A DNA stretch of 64,000 nt. It comes from Halorarius halobius. Its GTDB lineage: Archaea > Halobacteriota > Halobacteria > Halobacteriales > Haloarculaceae. The translations under genes and the position numbers were made by a program. Under the pieces are notes generated by a model. It saw nothing but the letters and a program-made list of their open reading frames with translations, did no database searches and was not told the DNA's origin. Position 1 is the first letter of the stretch, and every line of letters begins with the position of its first letter. This document shows, piece after piece, positions 17,110 to 26,922 of this stretch. The stretch lies in contig NZ_CP101161.1 in NCBI RefSeq assembly GCF_024298865.1, positions 3,679,175-3,743,174 of the forward strand. Direction: 5' to 3'.

Positions 17110-17949
17110 TTATTCCTCCGGTCGCGGCAGGGCGACGAACGCCTTCTGGATGATGCTGAACGGGTCGTACACCGACTGGTGACACGGACAGTACACCCGG
17201 TCCTCGCCGCCGAACTTCGCGCTCTGCTCGGTTCCTTTGAAGCTGGGAACACAGCAGAAGTGCGTACATTTGCCGAGCCAGGCGATGAACCCCTGTTCGG
17301 TGGTGGCGTCGAGCCACTGGCCGATGGCGTCGTCGTTGCCGGCCATCTCCTCGATACGCGTCGAGCGGAGAATCTGCACCGGAATCGTCTCCTGGGGCGA
17401 GAGGCCATCCGAGCGCCACGTCGCCTGTGCGGGCTTCCCGATGCCGGACCGGCCGATGCCGTTGCCCCACGTCTCGTAGTCGTCGAACAGGTCGACGGTG
17501 AGCTTGTCGCCACCCTCCACGGGCGCGTCCGCCTGCCATTCGTACGGCGGGTCCGACGCGGCCCGGAAGAAGTTGTCCTGGTCGTTGTTCGGCTCGACGC
17601 CCGGATACGTCTGGACGCCGCAGTACTGGAACCAGGAGGTGCGGTACGTCTGCCCGCCGATGTCCATCACGCCGACGCCGTCCTCGACGGTGTCGGGCCA
17701 GATGCCCTTCAGCTCGCCGTTCTCGATGGTCAGCGGGACGAGCGGCATCCCGCGTGGCGCGGGGCCGTCCGTGTTCTCGATGCCGAGATACTGCGTGACG
17801 CCGCCGCCGGCCCCGGGTGCAGTCGTCGTCGACCCGATTGCGGCCGCGGCGCCCGTGCCGAGCCCCGAAAGCGCTGCGGAGCCGACGACGCCCTTCACGA
17901 AGCGCCGTCGACCGCTCTCTACCGGATACTTGTCTTCGTCGAGTGGCAT
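17110..17949 (-). CDS. Rieske iron-sulfur protein of the bc complex, Tat-targeted
   Basis: A 279-residue protein. The N-terminus has a Tat signal (ESGRRRFVKGVVGSAAL) followed by an Ala-rich membrane helix. The cluster motifs are CTHFCC (box 1: Cys, His and the disulfide Cys) and CPCHQSVYDPF (box 2: Cys, disulfide Cys, His). It has an enlarged domain of about 130 residues before box 1, longer than bacterial Rieske proteins. The start is ATG 17949, whose ATG overlaps the stop of the upstream small membrane protein gene. It transfers electrons from quinol to the halocyanin. Confidence 0.94.
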   Translation of the reverse strand: MPLDEDKYPVESGRRRFVKGVVGSAALSGLGTGAAAAIGSTTTAPGAGGGVTQYLGIENTDGPAPRGMPLVPLTIENGELKGIWPDTVEDGVGVMDIGGQTYRTSWFQYCGVQTYPGVEPNNDQDNFFRAASDPPYEWQADAPVEGGDKLTVDLFDDYETWGNGIGRSGIGKPAQATWRSDGLSPQETIPVQILRSTRIEEMAGNDDAIGQWLDATTEQGFIAWLGKCTHFCCVPSFKGTEQSAKFGGEDRVYCPCHQSVYDPFSIIQKAFVALPRPEE

Positions 17950-18332
17950 TATTTCTTGTAGTAGGGGTAGACGGCGCGTTTGATGTGCTCCCAGCCGCCG
18001 CCGACGGAGTCGACGCCGTCGACGTCCTCCTCGCGGATGTAGAGGTCTTCCCACTTGCGCCGTCGCTTCTTCACTATCATCACGTCGGGGAGGAACTCCT
18101 TGCGGTACAACACGAGGATGAAGGCGAGGTCGATGAAAATCATCGCCAGCAGCCCCCCGAGGAACATGTTGCCGAACTCGGAGAGCCCCCACCCGGAGAT
18201 GAGCCCGTAGGTGAACAGGCCGATGAACACGACCTCGAGCACCGTCAGGAGAACGATGCCGATGGCCGCGGCCGTCGACTCACGGGCCGGCTCGTAGCGG
18301 TGGATGTCGCCGTAGGTGTTGTTCCCGCTCAT
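17949..18332 (-). CDS. Two-helix membrane protein of the bc-complex cluster (DUF7318-like)
   Basis: A 127-residue protein: a short polar N-terminus, two helices (AAIGIVLLTVLEVVFIGLFTY and MFLGGLLAMIFIDLAFILVLY) and a basic/aromatic cytoplasmic tail (KKRRRKWEDLYIREED). Its position, exactly coupled between the halocyanin and Rieske genes with 4-nt and 1-nt overlaps, argues for a subunit or assembly factor of the bc complex. No heme-binding pattern is visible. The family name is from memory. Confidence 0.75.
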   Translation of the reverse strand: MSGNNTYGDIHRYEPARESTAAAIGIVLLTVLEVVFIGLFTYGLISGWGLSEFGNMFLGGLLAMIFIDLAFILVLYRKEFLPDVMIVKKRRRKWEDLYIREEDVDGVDSVGGGWEHIKRAVYPYYKK

Positions 18333-18886
18333 CGGTTCCCCCCGCTGGCGTGTGGCGATTCACCGTACTTCAGCATGAAGAACGTGAAGATGAGCGACAC
18401 GAAGATCATCAGCACGGTGGCGAACCCGACGAAATGCGCCTGGATGGGGACGCCCATGTGCTTCGGGTCCACGGGCCCGCCGCCGCCGGCCGACGGCGGC
18501 TGACCGCTTTCGTTGACGATGACAGTGCCGAGCATCCCGGCGGTGCGGTGCGGTTCACAGGCGTACTCGTAGGTGCCCGTCGTCTCGAACGTGTGGGAGT
18601 ACTCGTGGCCGGTGTCGTACAGTTTGGTCGCACCGCCTTCGGTGCCCTCCCAGTTCGCCCCCTCCGGCTGGGAGTCGACCACGATGTTGTGGCCGTCCGA
18701 CTCCCAGACGAAGTTGACGGTCGTGCCCGGTGACACGTACAGTTCGGTCGGCTCGAACACGAGGCTTCCGCCGGGGCCGACGACGACCTCTTTTGACGAT
18801 TGGGCCGCTGCGGACCCGGAGGCTCCGACGGCTCCGGCCATGGCCGTCGCGCCGCCCGCGGTCCGCAGGAAGTCCCGTCTGTTCAT
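18329..18886 (-). CDS. Halocyanin-like copper protein of the bc-complex operon
   Basis: A 185-residue protein with a Tat signal (NRRDFLRTAGGATAM), a plastocyanin-like domain and a C-terminal helix (FVGFATVLMIFVSLIFTFFML). Copper ligands are His in DGHNIVVDSQ and Cys, His, Met in CEPHRTAGM. It is the likely electron acceptor of the bc complex because it is first in the tightly overlapping operon. The start is ATG 18886; the in-frame upstream codons lack promoter spacing. The copper domain shares a 65-nt identical block with the gene at 8654-9283. Confidence 0.9.
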   Translation of the reverse strand: MNRRDFLRTAGGATAMAGAVGASGSAAAQSSKEVVVGPGGSLVFEPTELYVSPGTTVNFVWESDGHNIVVDSQPEGANWEGTEGGATKLYDTGHEYSHTFETTGTYEYACEPHRTAGMLGTVIVNESGQPPSAGGGGPVDPKHMGVPIQAHFVGFATVLMIFVSLIFTFFMLKYGESPHASGGNR

Positions 18887-18972
18887 AGACGTTCGCCACT
18901 CGGGGCTGTCCGCGTATAAATTCACCGAAGCCCCCGTGGGCACCGGGGTTTTCCCCCGATTCGTCCCCCCGC

Positions 18973-19779
18973 TCAGGCCGTCGCGTCGCCGTCGTCATCG
19001 GGGGGCGTCGCGTCGCCGTCGTCATCGGGGGGCGTCGCGTCGCCGCCCTCGCGGGCGCTCTCGGGCAGGAAGTCGGGGCGTTCGCCGTCCTCGAGTCCGA
19101 CCGCACGCAGGCGGTTGCGGTACTCCTCGGCGCGGAACCGGTCGGAGAGCCGCGTGTTCGCCACCGTGAACAGCAGGAACACGCCGATGGCGAGGAAGCC
19201 GAGCCCCGCGACGCCCGTGACGACGGAACCGACGAGGAACGACCCGACCAGAAGCGCCAGCCCCGCGAGCACCTGTGCGCCCGCTACGACCTGAATCATC
19301 AGGTTGCCGAACTCGCCGCTCCCCTCCGGTACGTCCATCGGTTCGGGAAGCAGGTCGCCCGACGGCATCTCCGGCGGGTCGTACTCGTCCATCGAGCAGA
19401 GCGCGACCGTCGGCTTCACGTCGCGCAACACCGTCCCCTCGCCCTCGAGGGTGCCGTCCGGGTAGACGACCGCGTACCCCTCGTCGGAGTAGGCGACGAC
19501 GCGGTCCGGCTCCGAGAGCCGCTCGACGCGCGCGAACACGTCGCGGTCGATGACCCGCCGCTTCAGGTCCGCCTCCACGCGGTCGAGCAGTTCCTCGCCT
19601 GTTATCCAGGTGTCGGGGTCGAAGGCGGCCTCCCACTCCTCGACGGTCATCTCCGCCATCTCGCGGGGGCCGAAGTCGTCGAAATCGTACTTCTCCTCGA
19701 CCTGCGCGCGGAGCTCCTCGGTCGTGAGCTCCGAGTCCGGTGGCTCCCGGTCGGCCGCGTCGGAGCGGGAGTCAGACAT
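18973..19779 (-). CDS. Acidic cytoplasmic protein with two C-proximal membrane helices (DUF7319-like)
   Basis: A 268-residue protein. Residues 1-140 are acidic and soluble, including LTTEELRAQVEEKYDFDDFGPREMAE and a beta region (DRVVAYSDEGYAVVYPDG). Two helices follow (IQVVAGAQVLAGLALLVGSFL and VVTGVAGLGFLAIGVFLLF). The last 45 residues are acidic, with a nine-residue repeat (DATPPDDDG) from a DNA tandem duplication. ATG 19779 is used. It lies upstream of the halocyanin in the same direction. The function is unknown. Confidence 0.75.
   Translation of the reverse strand: MSDSRSDAADREPPDSELTTEELRAQVEEKYDFDDFGPREMAEMTVEEWEAAFDPDTWITGEELLDRVEADLKRRVIDRDVFARVERLSEPDRVVAYSDEGYAVVYPDGTLEGEGTVLRDVKPTVALCSMDEYDPPEMPSGDLLPEPMDVPEGSGEFGNLMIQVVAGAQVLAGLALLVGSFLVGSVVTGVAGLGFLAIGVFLLFTVANTRLSDRFRAEEYRNRLRAVGLEDGERPDFLPESAREGGDATPPDDDGDATPPDDDGDATA
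18980..19045 (-). repeat. 27-bp tandem repeat, 2.4 copies, inside an ORF
   Basis: Units at 18980-19006 and 19007-19033 are identical over 27 bp, and a third partial copy of 12 nt follows at 19034-19045. The repeat keeps the frame and codes for DATPPDDDG twice in the C-terminus of the 18973-19779 protein. It is a recent slippage product. Confidence 0.85.
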
Positions 19780-19872
19780 CACCCCGAAGTTGGCTCTCGT
19801 TGGGTAAACAGTTTCCGGGAGCGGGTTCCGACTCCGGCACCCCTAAACGCACGCCCTGCCTACGCCCGGCTA

Positions 19873-20373
19873 ATGGTCGGGGACGCGGTCGTCGCGAGCG
19901 TGGTCGCCGTCGCGGTGACCGTCAGCCTCCCGTGTTTCCTCTACGGCGCGTGGATAATGCTCGACAACGACCCCATCACCTGGGGGATACTGACCTGGCA
20001 CCTCAAATACATCATCACGGGGCTGACGCTGACGACGGTGCCGTTGCTGGCGTGGATGTTCCCGCGGCTATTCGGCCTGTTCGGCCACTCCGGGCAGTTC
20101 GGCGGCTACGCCGTCATCCACGCCCTGCTCGGGCTGACAGCGTACGCCTTCCTCCTGTTCGGGTTCACCGGCATCGTCCGTATCTTCCGCGCGAAGTGGG
20201 AACACGACCTGTATCACGACTACGACGAGGACGTCCTGCTCGACGAGATCGGCGGCGAGTTGATGGACCACTGGCGCGCCCGCCTGCGGGTCGGCGTGTT
20301 CGGCTACACCTTCTTCTGGATACTGGCGTGGCTCACCGGCCTCTCGCGGTTCCTCGTTCGCTACGTGCTGTAG
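19873..20373 (+). CDS. Four-helix membrane protein next to the bc cluster (DUF7321-like)
   Basis: A 166-residue protein with hydrophobic segments VVASVVAVAVTVSLPCFLYG, YIITGLTLTTVPLLAWMF, FGGYAVIHALLGLTAYAFLL and YTFFWILAWLTGL. Several His residues lie near helix ends (WHLKY, FGHSG, VIHALLG), which could bind heme, but spacing does not match a known cytochrome. An AT-rich CCCTAAACGC box at 19841-19850 sits 27 nt before the start. It diverges from the bc operon. I recall it as a conserved neighbour in haloarchaea. Confidence 0.75.
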   Translation: MVGDAVVASVVAVAVTVSLPCFLYGAWIMLDNDPITWGILTWHLKYIITGLTLTTVPLLAWMFPRLFGLFGHSGQFGGYAVIHALLGLTAYAFLLFGFTGIVRIFRAKWEHDLYHDYDEDVLLDEIGGELMDHWRARLRVGVFGYTFFWILAWLTGLSRFLVRYVL

Positions 20374-20383
20374 GCCGACCGCG

Positions 20384-21067
20384 TCACCACGCCTCGCCGC
20401 TGGCGAGGTCGACGTCGTGGTCTTCCTTCGACGAGGGGCAGACGTCCTCCAGCACGCAGTCGGCACAGTCGGGGTTGCGGGCGGTACACGTCTCGCGGCC
20501 GTGGCTGATGAGCAGGTGGGTGAACTCCTTCCAGTCGGCTTCGGGCACGAGGTCCATCAACGCCTGTTCGATGTTCTCGGGCGACTCCTCGTCGGTCAGG
20601 CCGAGGCGCCGCGAGAGCCGCTGGACGTGGGTGTCGACGACGATGCCCTCGGTCAGGTCGTGCCCGTGCTGGAGCACGACGTTGGCCGTCTTCCGGCCGA
20701 CGCCCGGCAGGTCCGTCAGGTCGGCCATCGTGTCGGGCACCTCGCCGCCGTGCTCGTTCACGAGTATCTCGCCGATACCCTGCAGGTAGCCCGCCTTGCT
20801 GTTGTGGAACGTGATGCCGTAGATGTCGTCCGCGAGTTGCTCCTCGGAGGCGTCCGCGTAGTCGGCGGCCGACTCGTATTTCTCGAACAGGTCGGCGGTC
20901 ACCTCGTTGACGCGCTCGTCGGTACACTGCGCCGAGAGGACGACGGCGACGAGCAGTTCGAGACGGTTCGAGAACTCCAGCGAGATGGTCGGGTCGGGGT
21001 ACTGCTCGTAGAGGCGGTCGATGACCTCCCCGGTCTGTGCCTCGCGCGAGTCCAGCGGCGTGCCCAT
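20384..21067 (-). CDS. nth: Endonuclease III (DNA glycosylase/AP lyase)
   Basis: A 227-residue base-excision repair enzyme that removes oxidised pyrimidines. The helix-hairpin-helix is LPGVGRKTANVVL with the catalytic Lys, the catalytic Asp is in GIVVDTHVQRLSRRLG, and the [4Fe-4S] ligands lie in CTARNPDCADCVLEDVC near the C-terminus (C-x6-C-x2-C-x5-C). All functional residues are intact. It is monocistronic and converges with the 19873 gene ten bases away. Confidence 0.96.
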   Translation of the reverse strand: MGTPLDSREAQTGEVIDRLYEQYPDPTISLEFSNRLELLVAVVLSAQCTDERVNEVTADLFEKYESAADYADASEEQLADDIYGITFHNSKAGYLQGIGEILVNEHGGEVPDTMADLTDLPGVGRKTANVVLQHGHDLTEGIVVDTHVQRLSRRLGLTDEESPENIEQALMDLVPEADWKEFTHLLISHGRETCTARNPDCADCVLEDVCPSSKEDHDVDLASGEAW

Positions 21068-21115
21068 ACCGGTCGGGCGGGCGCTCTGAACTTAGCTACT
21101 GGCGTTCCGGCCGGA

Positions 21116-22255
21116 CTATAGCCCGAGTTCCCGCCCGATGACGAGATGCTGAATCTCGCTGGTGCCTTCGCCTATCTCCATCAGTTTCGCGTCGCGGTAG
21201 AACCGCTGGGGGGAGAAGTCCTCGGTGTAGCCGTAGCCGCCGTGGACCTGCACGGAGTCCTCGGCCACCTCGCGGGCCACCTCGCTGGCGTCGAGTTTCG
21301 CCAGCGAAGAGATGCGGGTGACGTCCTCGCCGTCGTCGTACATCGCGGCGGCCTTGTGGGTCAGCAGGCGCGCCCGCTCTATCTTCCGGTCCATGTCGAC
21401 GACCTTGTCGCGGATGGCGTCGAACTTCGATATCGGTTGGCCGAACTGCTCGCGCTCGGTCGAGTAGTCGCGAGCGGCCTCGAACGCGCCCTGTGCGAGC
21501 CCCGTCGAGATGGCGGCGATGGAGATGCGGCCGCCGTTGAGCGTCTTCTTCGTCTGCTCCCAGCCTTCGCCCTCCTCGCCGAGCAGGCGGTCCTCGGGGA
21601 TGCGCACGTCGTCGAACTGGAGTTCGCAGGTCGGGGAGGCGTTCAGCCCCATCTTGTCCCAGACGGTCGACACCTCGAACCCGTCGTCGTTGTTCGGGTC
21701 GACGATGAACGTGGAGATGCCGCCGTAGCCGGCGTCGGGGTCGGTGACCGCCTTCACCAGCACGCTGTTGGCGACGTTGGCGTTCGTGATGAACTGCTTG
21801 GTGCCGTTGATGACGTACTCGTCGCCGTCTTTCTCCGCCATCGTGTCCATGTCGGAGGCGTCCGACCCCGACGACGGTTCGGTGAGCGCCCACGCGCCCA
21901 TCTCGCCGTTCATCAGCGGGCGGAGCCACTTCTCCTTCTGTTCGTCGGTGCCGAACATCTCGATGGGTTTCGACCCGAGCGAGGTGTGGGCGACGTACGA
22001 CAGCGCGACGCTACCGGAGACGCGGCCGAGTTCCTCGGCGACCACCGCGTACATCAGGGTGTCGCCGCCGGCACCGTCGTACTCTTCGGAGATGGGGACG
22101 CCCATCAGGTCGAGGTCGGCCAGTTCCTCGAATATCTCCGCCGGGAACCGGTGTTCGTCCTCTATCTCCTGGGCGATGGGTTCGATTTCCGCCTCGCAGA
22201 AGTCCCGGACGGTGTCCCGAATCATCCGGTGCTCGTTCGGGAGGTCGAAATCCAT
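21116..22255 (-). CDS. Acyl-CoA dehydrogenase
   Basis: A 379-residue FAD enzyme of fatty-acid or branched-chain oxidation. Signature 1 is ALTEPSSGSDASDM and the C-terminal signature is QVHGGYGYTEDFSPQRFYRD. The catalytic base Glu lies in GEGTSEIQH. The start is ATG 22255, with an AT-rich box GAAAATAAAG about 27 nt upstream. Chain-length preference is unknown. It is a paralogue of 42844-43986. It is monocistronic; a halocyanin gene lies 62 nt upstream in the same direction. Confidence 0.94.
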   Translation of the reverse strand: MDFDLPNEHRMIRDTVRDFCEAEIEPIAQEIEDEHRFPAEIFEELADLDLMGVPISEEYDGAGGDTLMYAVVAEELGRVSGSVALSYVAHTSLGSKPIEMFGTDEQKEKWLRPLMNGEMGAWALTEPSSGSDASDMDTMAEKDGDEYVINGTKQFITNANVANSVLVKAVTDPDAGYGGISTFIVDPNNDDGFEVSTVWDKMGLNASPTCELQFDDVRIPEDRLLGEEGEGWEQTKKTLNGGRISIAAISTGLAQGAFEAARDYSTEREQFGQPISKFDAIRDKVVDMDRKIERARLLTHKAAAMYDDGEDVTRISSLAKLDASEVAREVAEDSVQVHGGYGYTEDFSPQRFYRDAKLMEIGEGTSEIQHLVIGRELGL

Positions 22256-22317
22256 ACCGGAGGGTTCGAGTACGCGAAAATAAAGCCACCGACCCCTCCC
22301 GACACCGAACTCCCGCG

Positions 22318-22860
22318 TCAGTACGGGTCGCCGCCGTCGACGCTTTCGGCCGTCGGCGTCGTGGTTGCCGACGCCTCCTCCGCCGAGGGCGCCGTCCCGG
22401 TGGGCGACTCGCCGCCGACGAACAGGGTGCCGCTCATGCCGGCGCCCTGGTGGGGCGTACAGTAGTAGTCGTAGCGTCCCGCCACCTCGAACGTCTCCGT
22501 GAGGACGTAGCCCGCCTCCTTCGTCGAGAGGTTGGTGCCGCGCCAGTCCGACTCCCCGGGTTTCCGGCGGACGGTGAGGCTGTGGCCGCCGGAGTCCCAC
22601 CTCCACGCGACGGTCGCACCGACCGCTACCCGGAGTTGCGACGGCGCGAACGTCAGGTCGCCGCCGGGGCCGACGGTAACCGTCGCGTCGGCCTCGACGG
22701 GCGTCGACGTCGACGTCGACGTCGACGTCGGCGTCGGTGTGTCCCCATCGTCGTTGCCGCCGCCTCCTGCGTCCTGTCCCCCGATACAGCCTGTGAGCGC
22801 CAGCGTTCCAGCCGTCGTGATCGCCGCGAGGGCGTCCCGTCGAGTGGTGTGTCGTGTCAT
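22318..22860 (-). CDS. Halocyanin-like copper lipoprotein
   Basis: A 180-residue exported protein. TRHTTRRDALAAITTAGT plus LALTGC gives a Tat signal with a lipobox, so it should be lipid-anchored at Cys24 or so. A Thr/Ser-rich linker (TPTPTSTSTS) leads to a plastocyanin domain with ligands His in GGHSLTVRR and Cys, His, Met in CTPHQGAGM. A disordered Thr/Ala-rich tail follows. It differs from the two near-identical halocyanins by anchor type. The start is ATG 22860, divergent from the aldehyde dehydrogenase. Confidence 0.88.
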   Translation of the reverse strand: MTRHTTRRDALAAITTAGTLALTGCIGGQDAGGGGNDDGDTPTPTSTSTSTSTPVEADATVTVGPGGDLTFAPSQLRVAVGATVAWRWDSGGHSLTVRRKPGESDWRGTNLSTKEAGYVLTETFEVAGRYDYYCTPHQGAGMSGTLFVGGESPTGTAPSAEEASATTTPTAESVDGGDPY

Positions 22861-22925
22861 GACGCACCTGCGGTCGGGGGGTAGATAGACCCCCCGGTCG
22901 CCTCCAGCGACGGCGATATGTGGGT

Positions 22926-22963
22926 AGCTTTTTCCCCTCCGGGTATGCAATTATTGCCGTTAC
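22926..22963 (+). promoter_or_regulatory. Promoter region of aldehyde dehydrogenase with 11-nt palindrome
   Basis: An AT-rich box (AGCTTTTT, about 22926-22933) is followed by the perfect palindrome GCAATTATTGC at 22947-22957, directly before ATG 22964. It lies across the expected transcription start, a usual place for a repressor such as an Lrp-type protein. Operator function is inferred, not shown. Confidence 0.45.
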
Positions 22964-24487
<1,524 letters not shown>

Positions 24488-24549
24488 CGGCCACGGGGAC
24501 CGGGGCCGACACCAAACCGGTTAAGACGCCGCCGTTCGCACGGCCGGGC

Positions 24550-24666
24550 ATGTTCACGCTACTGCAGTCGGAAGTCAACGCGGGCGCCATCGCGGCGGCC
24601 GGGTGGCTCGTCCTGTTCGTCAGTCTCGCCGTCACCGCCGGCTGGTACTACTACGTCGCCCGCTAG
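24550..24666 (+). CDS. 38-residue single-helix membrane protein
   Basis: A very short ORF, ATG 24550 to TAG 24664-24666. It has a hydrophobic segment (GAIAAAGWLVLFVSLAVTAG) ending in WYYYVAR. A GGTTAAGA box (about 24519-24526) lies 27 nt upstream, as for a leaderless mRNA. The codon bias matches the genome. The C-terminal aromatic cluster resembles small subunits of membrane complexes. It overlaps the convergent CinA-like gene by four bases. Confidence 0.6.
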   Translation: MFTLLQSEVNAGAIAAAGWLVLFVSLAVTAGWYYYVAR

Positions 24667-25349
24667 GCGAGCGTCGCGTTCTCGCGGAGCCAGTCGGCCG
24701 CCGCCGCGACGGCGTCGGCGTCGGTCGACTCCAGTTTCACTCGGACGTGCTCGCCCGGGTACGACCCAACCTTCACGTCGAACCGCTCCTGTAAGGCCTG
24801 AAACCGGTCGACCAGCGCGCTCTCCGGTTCGTCGACCGTGACCGTCTCGACGTGTGTGGGGGTACCGTCGAACCGGTCGGCCACCTGCTCGAACATCGGT
24901 TTCATCTCGGCGGGGACGCCCGGCAGGACGTACACCGAGTCGACGACACAGCCCGGTGCGACGCCATCCTCGTTGTGGAGCGGTTCCGCGCCCGCCGGGA
25001 GGTCCGCGGTGCCGTCAGCGAGGTCGCCACGGGCGTAGCCCCCTTCCTCGGTGAGCCAGTCGAGCGCCGTCTCGTTCGTGACCACCTCCCGGCCGAGCGC
25101 GGCGGCGACCCCCTCCATCGTCAGGTCGTCGTGGGTCGGGCCGAGACCGCCGGTGACGACCACGGCGTCGTACTCGGCGCGGTACTCGTTGACGACGCGG
25201 GCGATGTCGGCCACCCGGTCGGGGACGGTAATCACACGCTCGATTTTGGCCCCCCGTGCCGTCAACTGCTCGCCCAGCCAGGCGGCGTTCGTGTTCACGG
25301 TGTCGCCCGCCAGCAGTTCGTCGCCGACGGTGACCAGCGCGACGCGCAT
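24663..25349 (-). CDS. Molybdopterin-binding-domain protein of the CinA family (N-terminal domain only)
   Basis: A 228-residue protein with the MoCF/CinA fold: VGDELLAGDTVNTNAAWL at the N-terminus and VTGGLGPTHDDLT in the middle. CinA from bacteria has an additional C-terminal NMN deamidase domain, which is absent here. Archaeal relatives of this length exist; the role may be ADP-ribose pyrophosphatase-like hydrolysis, but this is inference from the family. The start is ATG 25349; the upstream extension to 25400 is not convincing. Confidence 0.85.
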   Translation of the reverse strand: MRVALVTVGDELLAGDTVNTNAAWLGEQLTARGAKIERVITVPDRVADIARVVNEYRAEYDAVVVTGGLGPTHDDLTMEGVAAALGREVVTNETALDWLTEEGGYARGDLADGTADLPAGAEPLHNEDGVAPGCVVDSVYVLPGVPAEMKPMFEQVADRFDGTPTHVETVTVDEPESALVDRFQALQERFDVKVGSYPGEHVRVKLESTDADAVAAAADWLRENATLA

Positions 25350-25396
25350 ACCCGGCGTTCGGGCCGCGGTACCTTCAGCGCCGCGGCCGCCGGGCG

Positions 25397-26248
25397 TCAC
25401 CGCATCCCCGGCGGCGGGCCATCGCGGTCGTCGTCCTCGATGTCGATGTCGAGGCCGACCTCCTCGCGCCGACGGCGCGTCTCACGAATCTGTCGCAGAT
25501 AGTATATGCCGCCGACGATGGCGGTCAGGCTCAATCCGGCGACGAGCGACCCGAACAGCAAGAGGTCACGCTCCAGATAGTAGCGGACGGCCAACGAGGG
25601 CGCGGTGACGTCCGTCCAGTAGACGTGGACGCGGTTCTCGATGGTTTCGGCGCCGCTCCGGGGCGGACGCACCTGTGCGAGAAGCGGGACGCTGATGTCG
25701 GTGTCCTCGGGCAACACCATCTCGTAGTCGCCGCGCACGAACGTCGGCGTCGCCACCTGCTTGCCGTTCTTCGGAATTGTGACGCCGAGTTCGCCCGTCT
25801 CGTTGGCCGGCAGGTGAACCACGGTTCGGCGGCGCGTCTTGTTCACGTACATCGCGCTCGCCGCCTCGCGCGTGGTGCCGTTCGGGTAGGCGACGACGGC
25901 GACGGCCTCGTCGTTCTGCTGGCGGAACTGGACGAGCGTGCCGTTGGGGTAATGGAACTGCACCGCCGACAGGTCGAGGGGCTGTTCGGTACCGAGCGCG
26001 TCCCGGGTGTACAGTTCGATGGTCGGGTCGTCGGCTTCCAGGTCCCCAGTCGTCCGGTTGGCGACCCGGTAGGTCGCGGTGTAGTTGTTGCGGTTCACCT
26101 CCATGTAGGCGGACCCCGACGCCGACCAGCGGTACTCGGCGTCGGCCGACACCGCCGCGTCGTCGACCGGGCCGGGACCGAGTACGGACGAACAGCCGGC
26201 CGTGGCGGCAAGCAGGGCGAGCCCGACCAGAGCGAGGTATCGCCTCAT
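25397..26248 (-). CDS. DUF5803-like lipoprotein with C-terminal membrane helix
   Basis: A 283-residue exported protein. The N-terminus RRYLALVGLALLAATAGCSS is a lipoprotein signal with Cys19. The extracellular part is rich in N-x-T/S sites (NNYTATY, NRTTGDL, NGTTREA). Near the C-terminus a helix (LLLFGSLVAGLSLTAIVGGIYYL) leads to a basic/acidic cytoplasmic tail (RETRRRREEVGLDIDIEDDD). No enzymatic motif is visible. It overlaps the DUF2110 gene by four bases, so it is in the tfe operon. Confidence 0.75.
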   Translation of the reverse strand: MRRYLALVGLALLAATAGCSSVLGPGPVDDAAVSADAEYRWSASGSAYMEVNRNNYTATYRVANRTTGDLEADDPTIELYTRDALGTEQPLDLSAVQFHYPNGTLVQFRQQNDEAVAVVAYPNGTTREAASAMYVNKTRRRTVVHLPANETGELGVTIPKNGKQVATPTFVRGDYEMVLPEDTDISVPLLAQVRPPRSGAETIENRVHVYWTDVTAPSLAVRYYLERDLLLFGSLVAGLSLTAIVGGIYYLRQIRETRRRREEVGLDIDIEDDDRDGPPPGMR

Positions 26249-26922
26249 GGGATGACACAGAGCATCTCCGAGGGGAGATGCGGGCCGATGTCCGCCAGCA
26301 GTCCCGGCGGGTCCGTCTCCGGTCGACAGACGATGCTCTGTTCGAGCAGGCCGAGCCGCTCGACGGTGACGATGTCCTCGGCGTGGCCCGCTCGGTTGAC
26401 CGTCGCGCGCACCTCCGCGCGGGTCGCGGAGTTGACGTTGACGCGGCCGGCGTCCGCCCGCGTCCAGTCGTACAGCCGGTCGCGCTCGGCGTCAGCGAGC
26501 CGTGCCGGCTCGTCCCCGTCGGGTTCCACGAACCGGAGCGGCACGTGCTGGACGAGCCCGAATCGCGTCCGAATCTGGGAGGGCGACCCGCTCCCGAGCC
26601 CGAGTTCGTCGGCCGGGACGCGGACCTGCTCGCCGGCGTCGAGGAGGAACCCGTCGTCGTCCCACGCCTCGAGCGTGCCGAGGTACACCTCGCCGGCGTC
26701 GCGGTGGGGCGTGATGGTGCCCCACTCTTCGCGCAACACGTTGCGTGCGACGGGCGCGTCCTCGCCGGTGAGCGTCACGGACGGGAACCCATCGTCGCGG
26801 AGCCCGACGGTCCACTCGACGTCGAGGTCGCCGAGGTCGTTCGCCACCAGCGAGTCCAGCGAGTCGAGCGCCCGCTCGCGGGCCTCGCCCTCGACGTACA
26901 GTTTAGTTGCGAGGACGACCAT
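26245..26922 (-). CDS. DUF2110 family protein
   Basis: A 225-residue soluble archaeal protein. It matches the DUF2110 family (archaea-restricted, linked to tfe) by overall sequence: N-terminal LYVEGEARERALDSL, central QIRTRFGLVQHVPLRFVEPD and C-terminal IVTVERLGLLEQSIVCRPETDP. Its start is adjacent to the end of tfe (no gap), so co-transcription is almost certain. An RNA or translation-associated role has been suggested by neighbourhood only; I see no catalytic residues. Confidence 0.85.
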   Translation of the reverse strand: MVVLATKLYVEGEARERALDSLDSLVANDLGDLDVEWTVGLRDDGFPSVTLTGEDAPVARNVLREEWGTITPHRDAGEVYLGTLEAWDDDGFLLDAGEQVRVPADELGLGSGSPSQIRTRFGLVQHVPLRFVEPDGDEPARLADAERDRLYDWTRADAGRVNVNSATRAEVRATVNRAGHAEDIVTVERLGLLEQSIVCRPETDPPGLLADIGPHLPSEMLCVIP

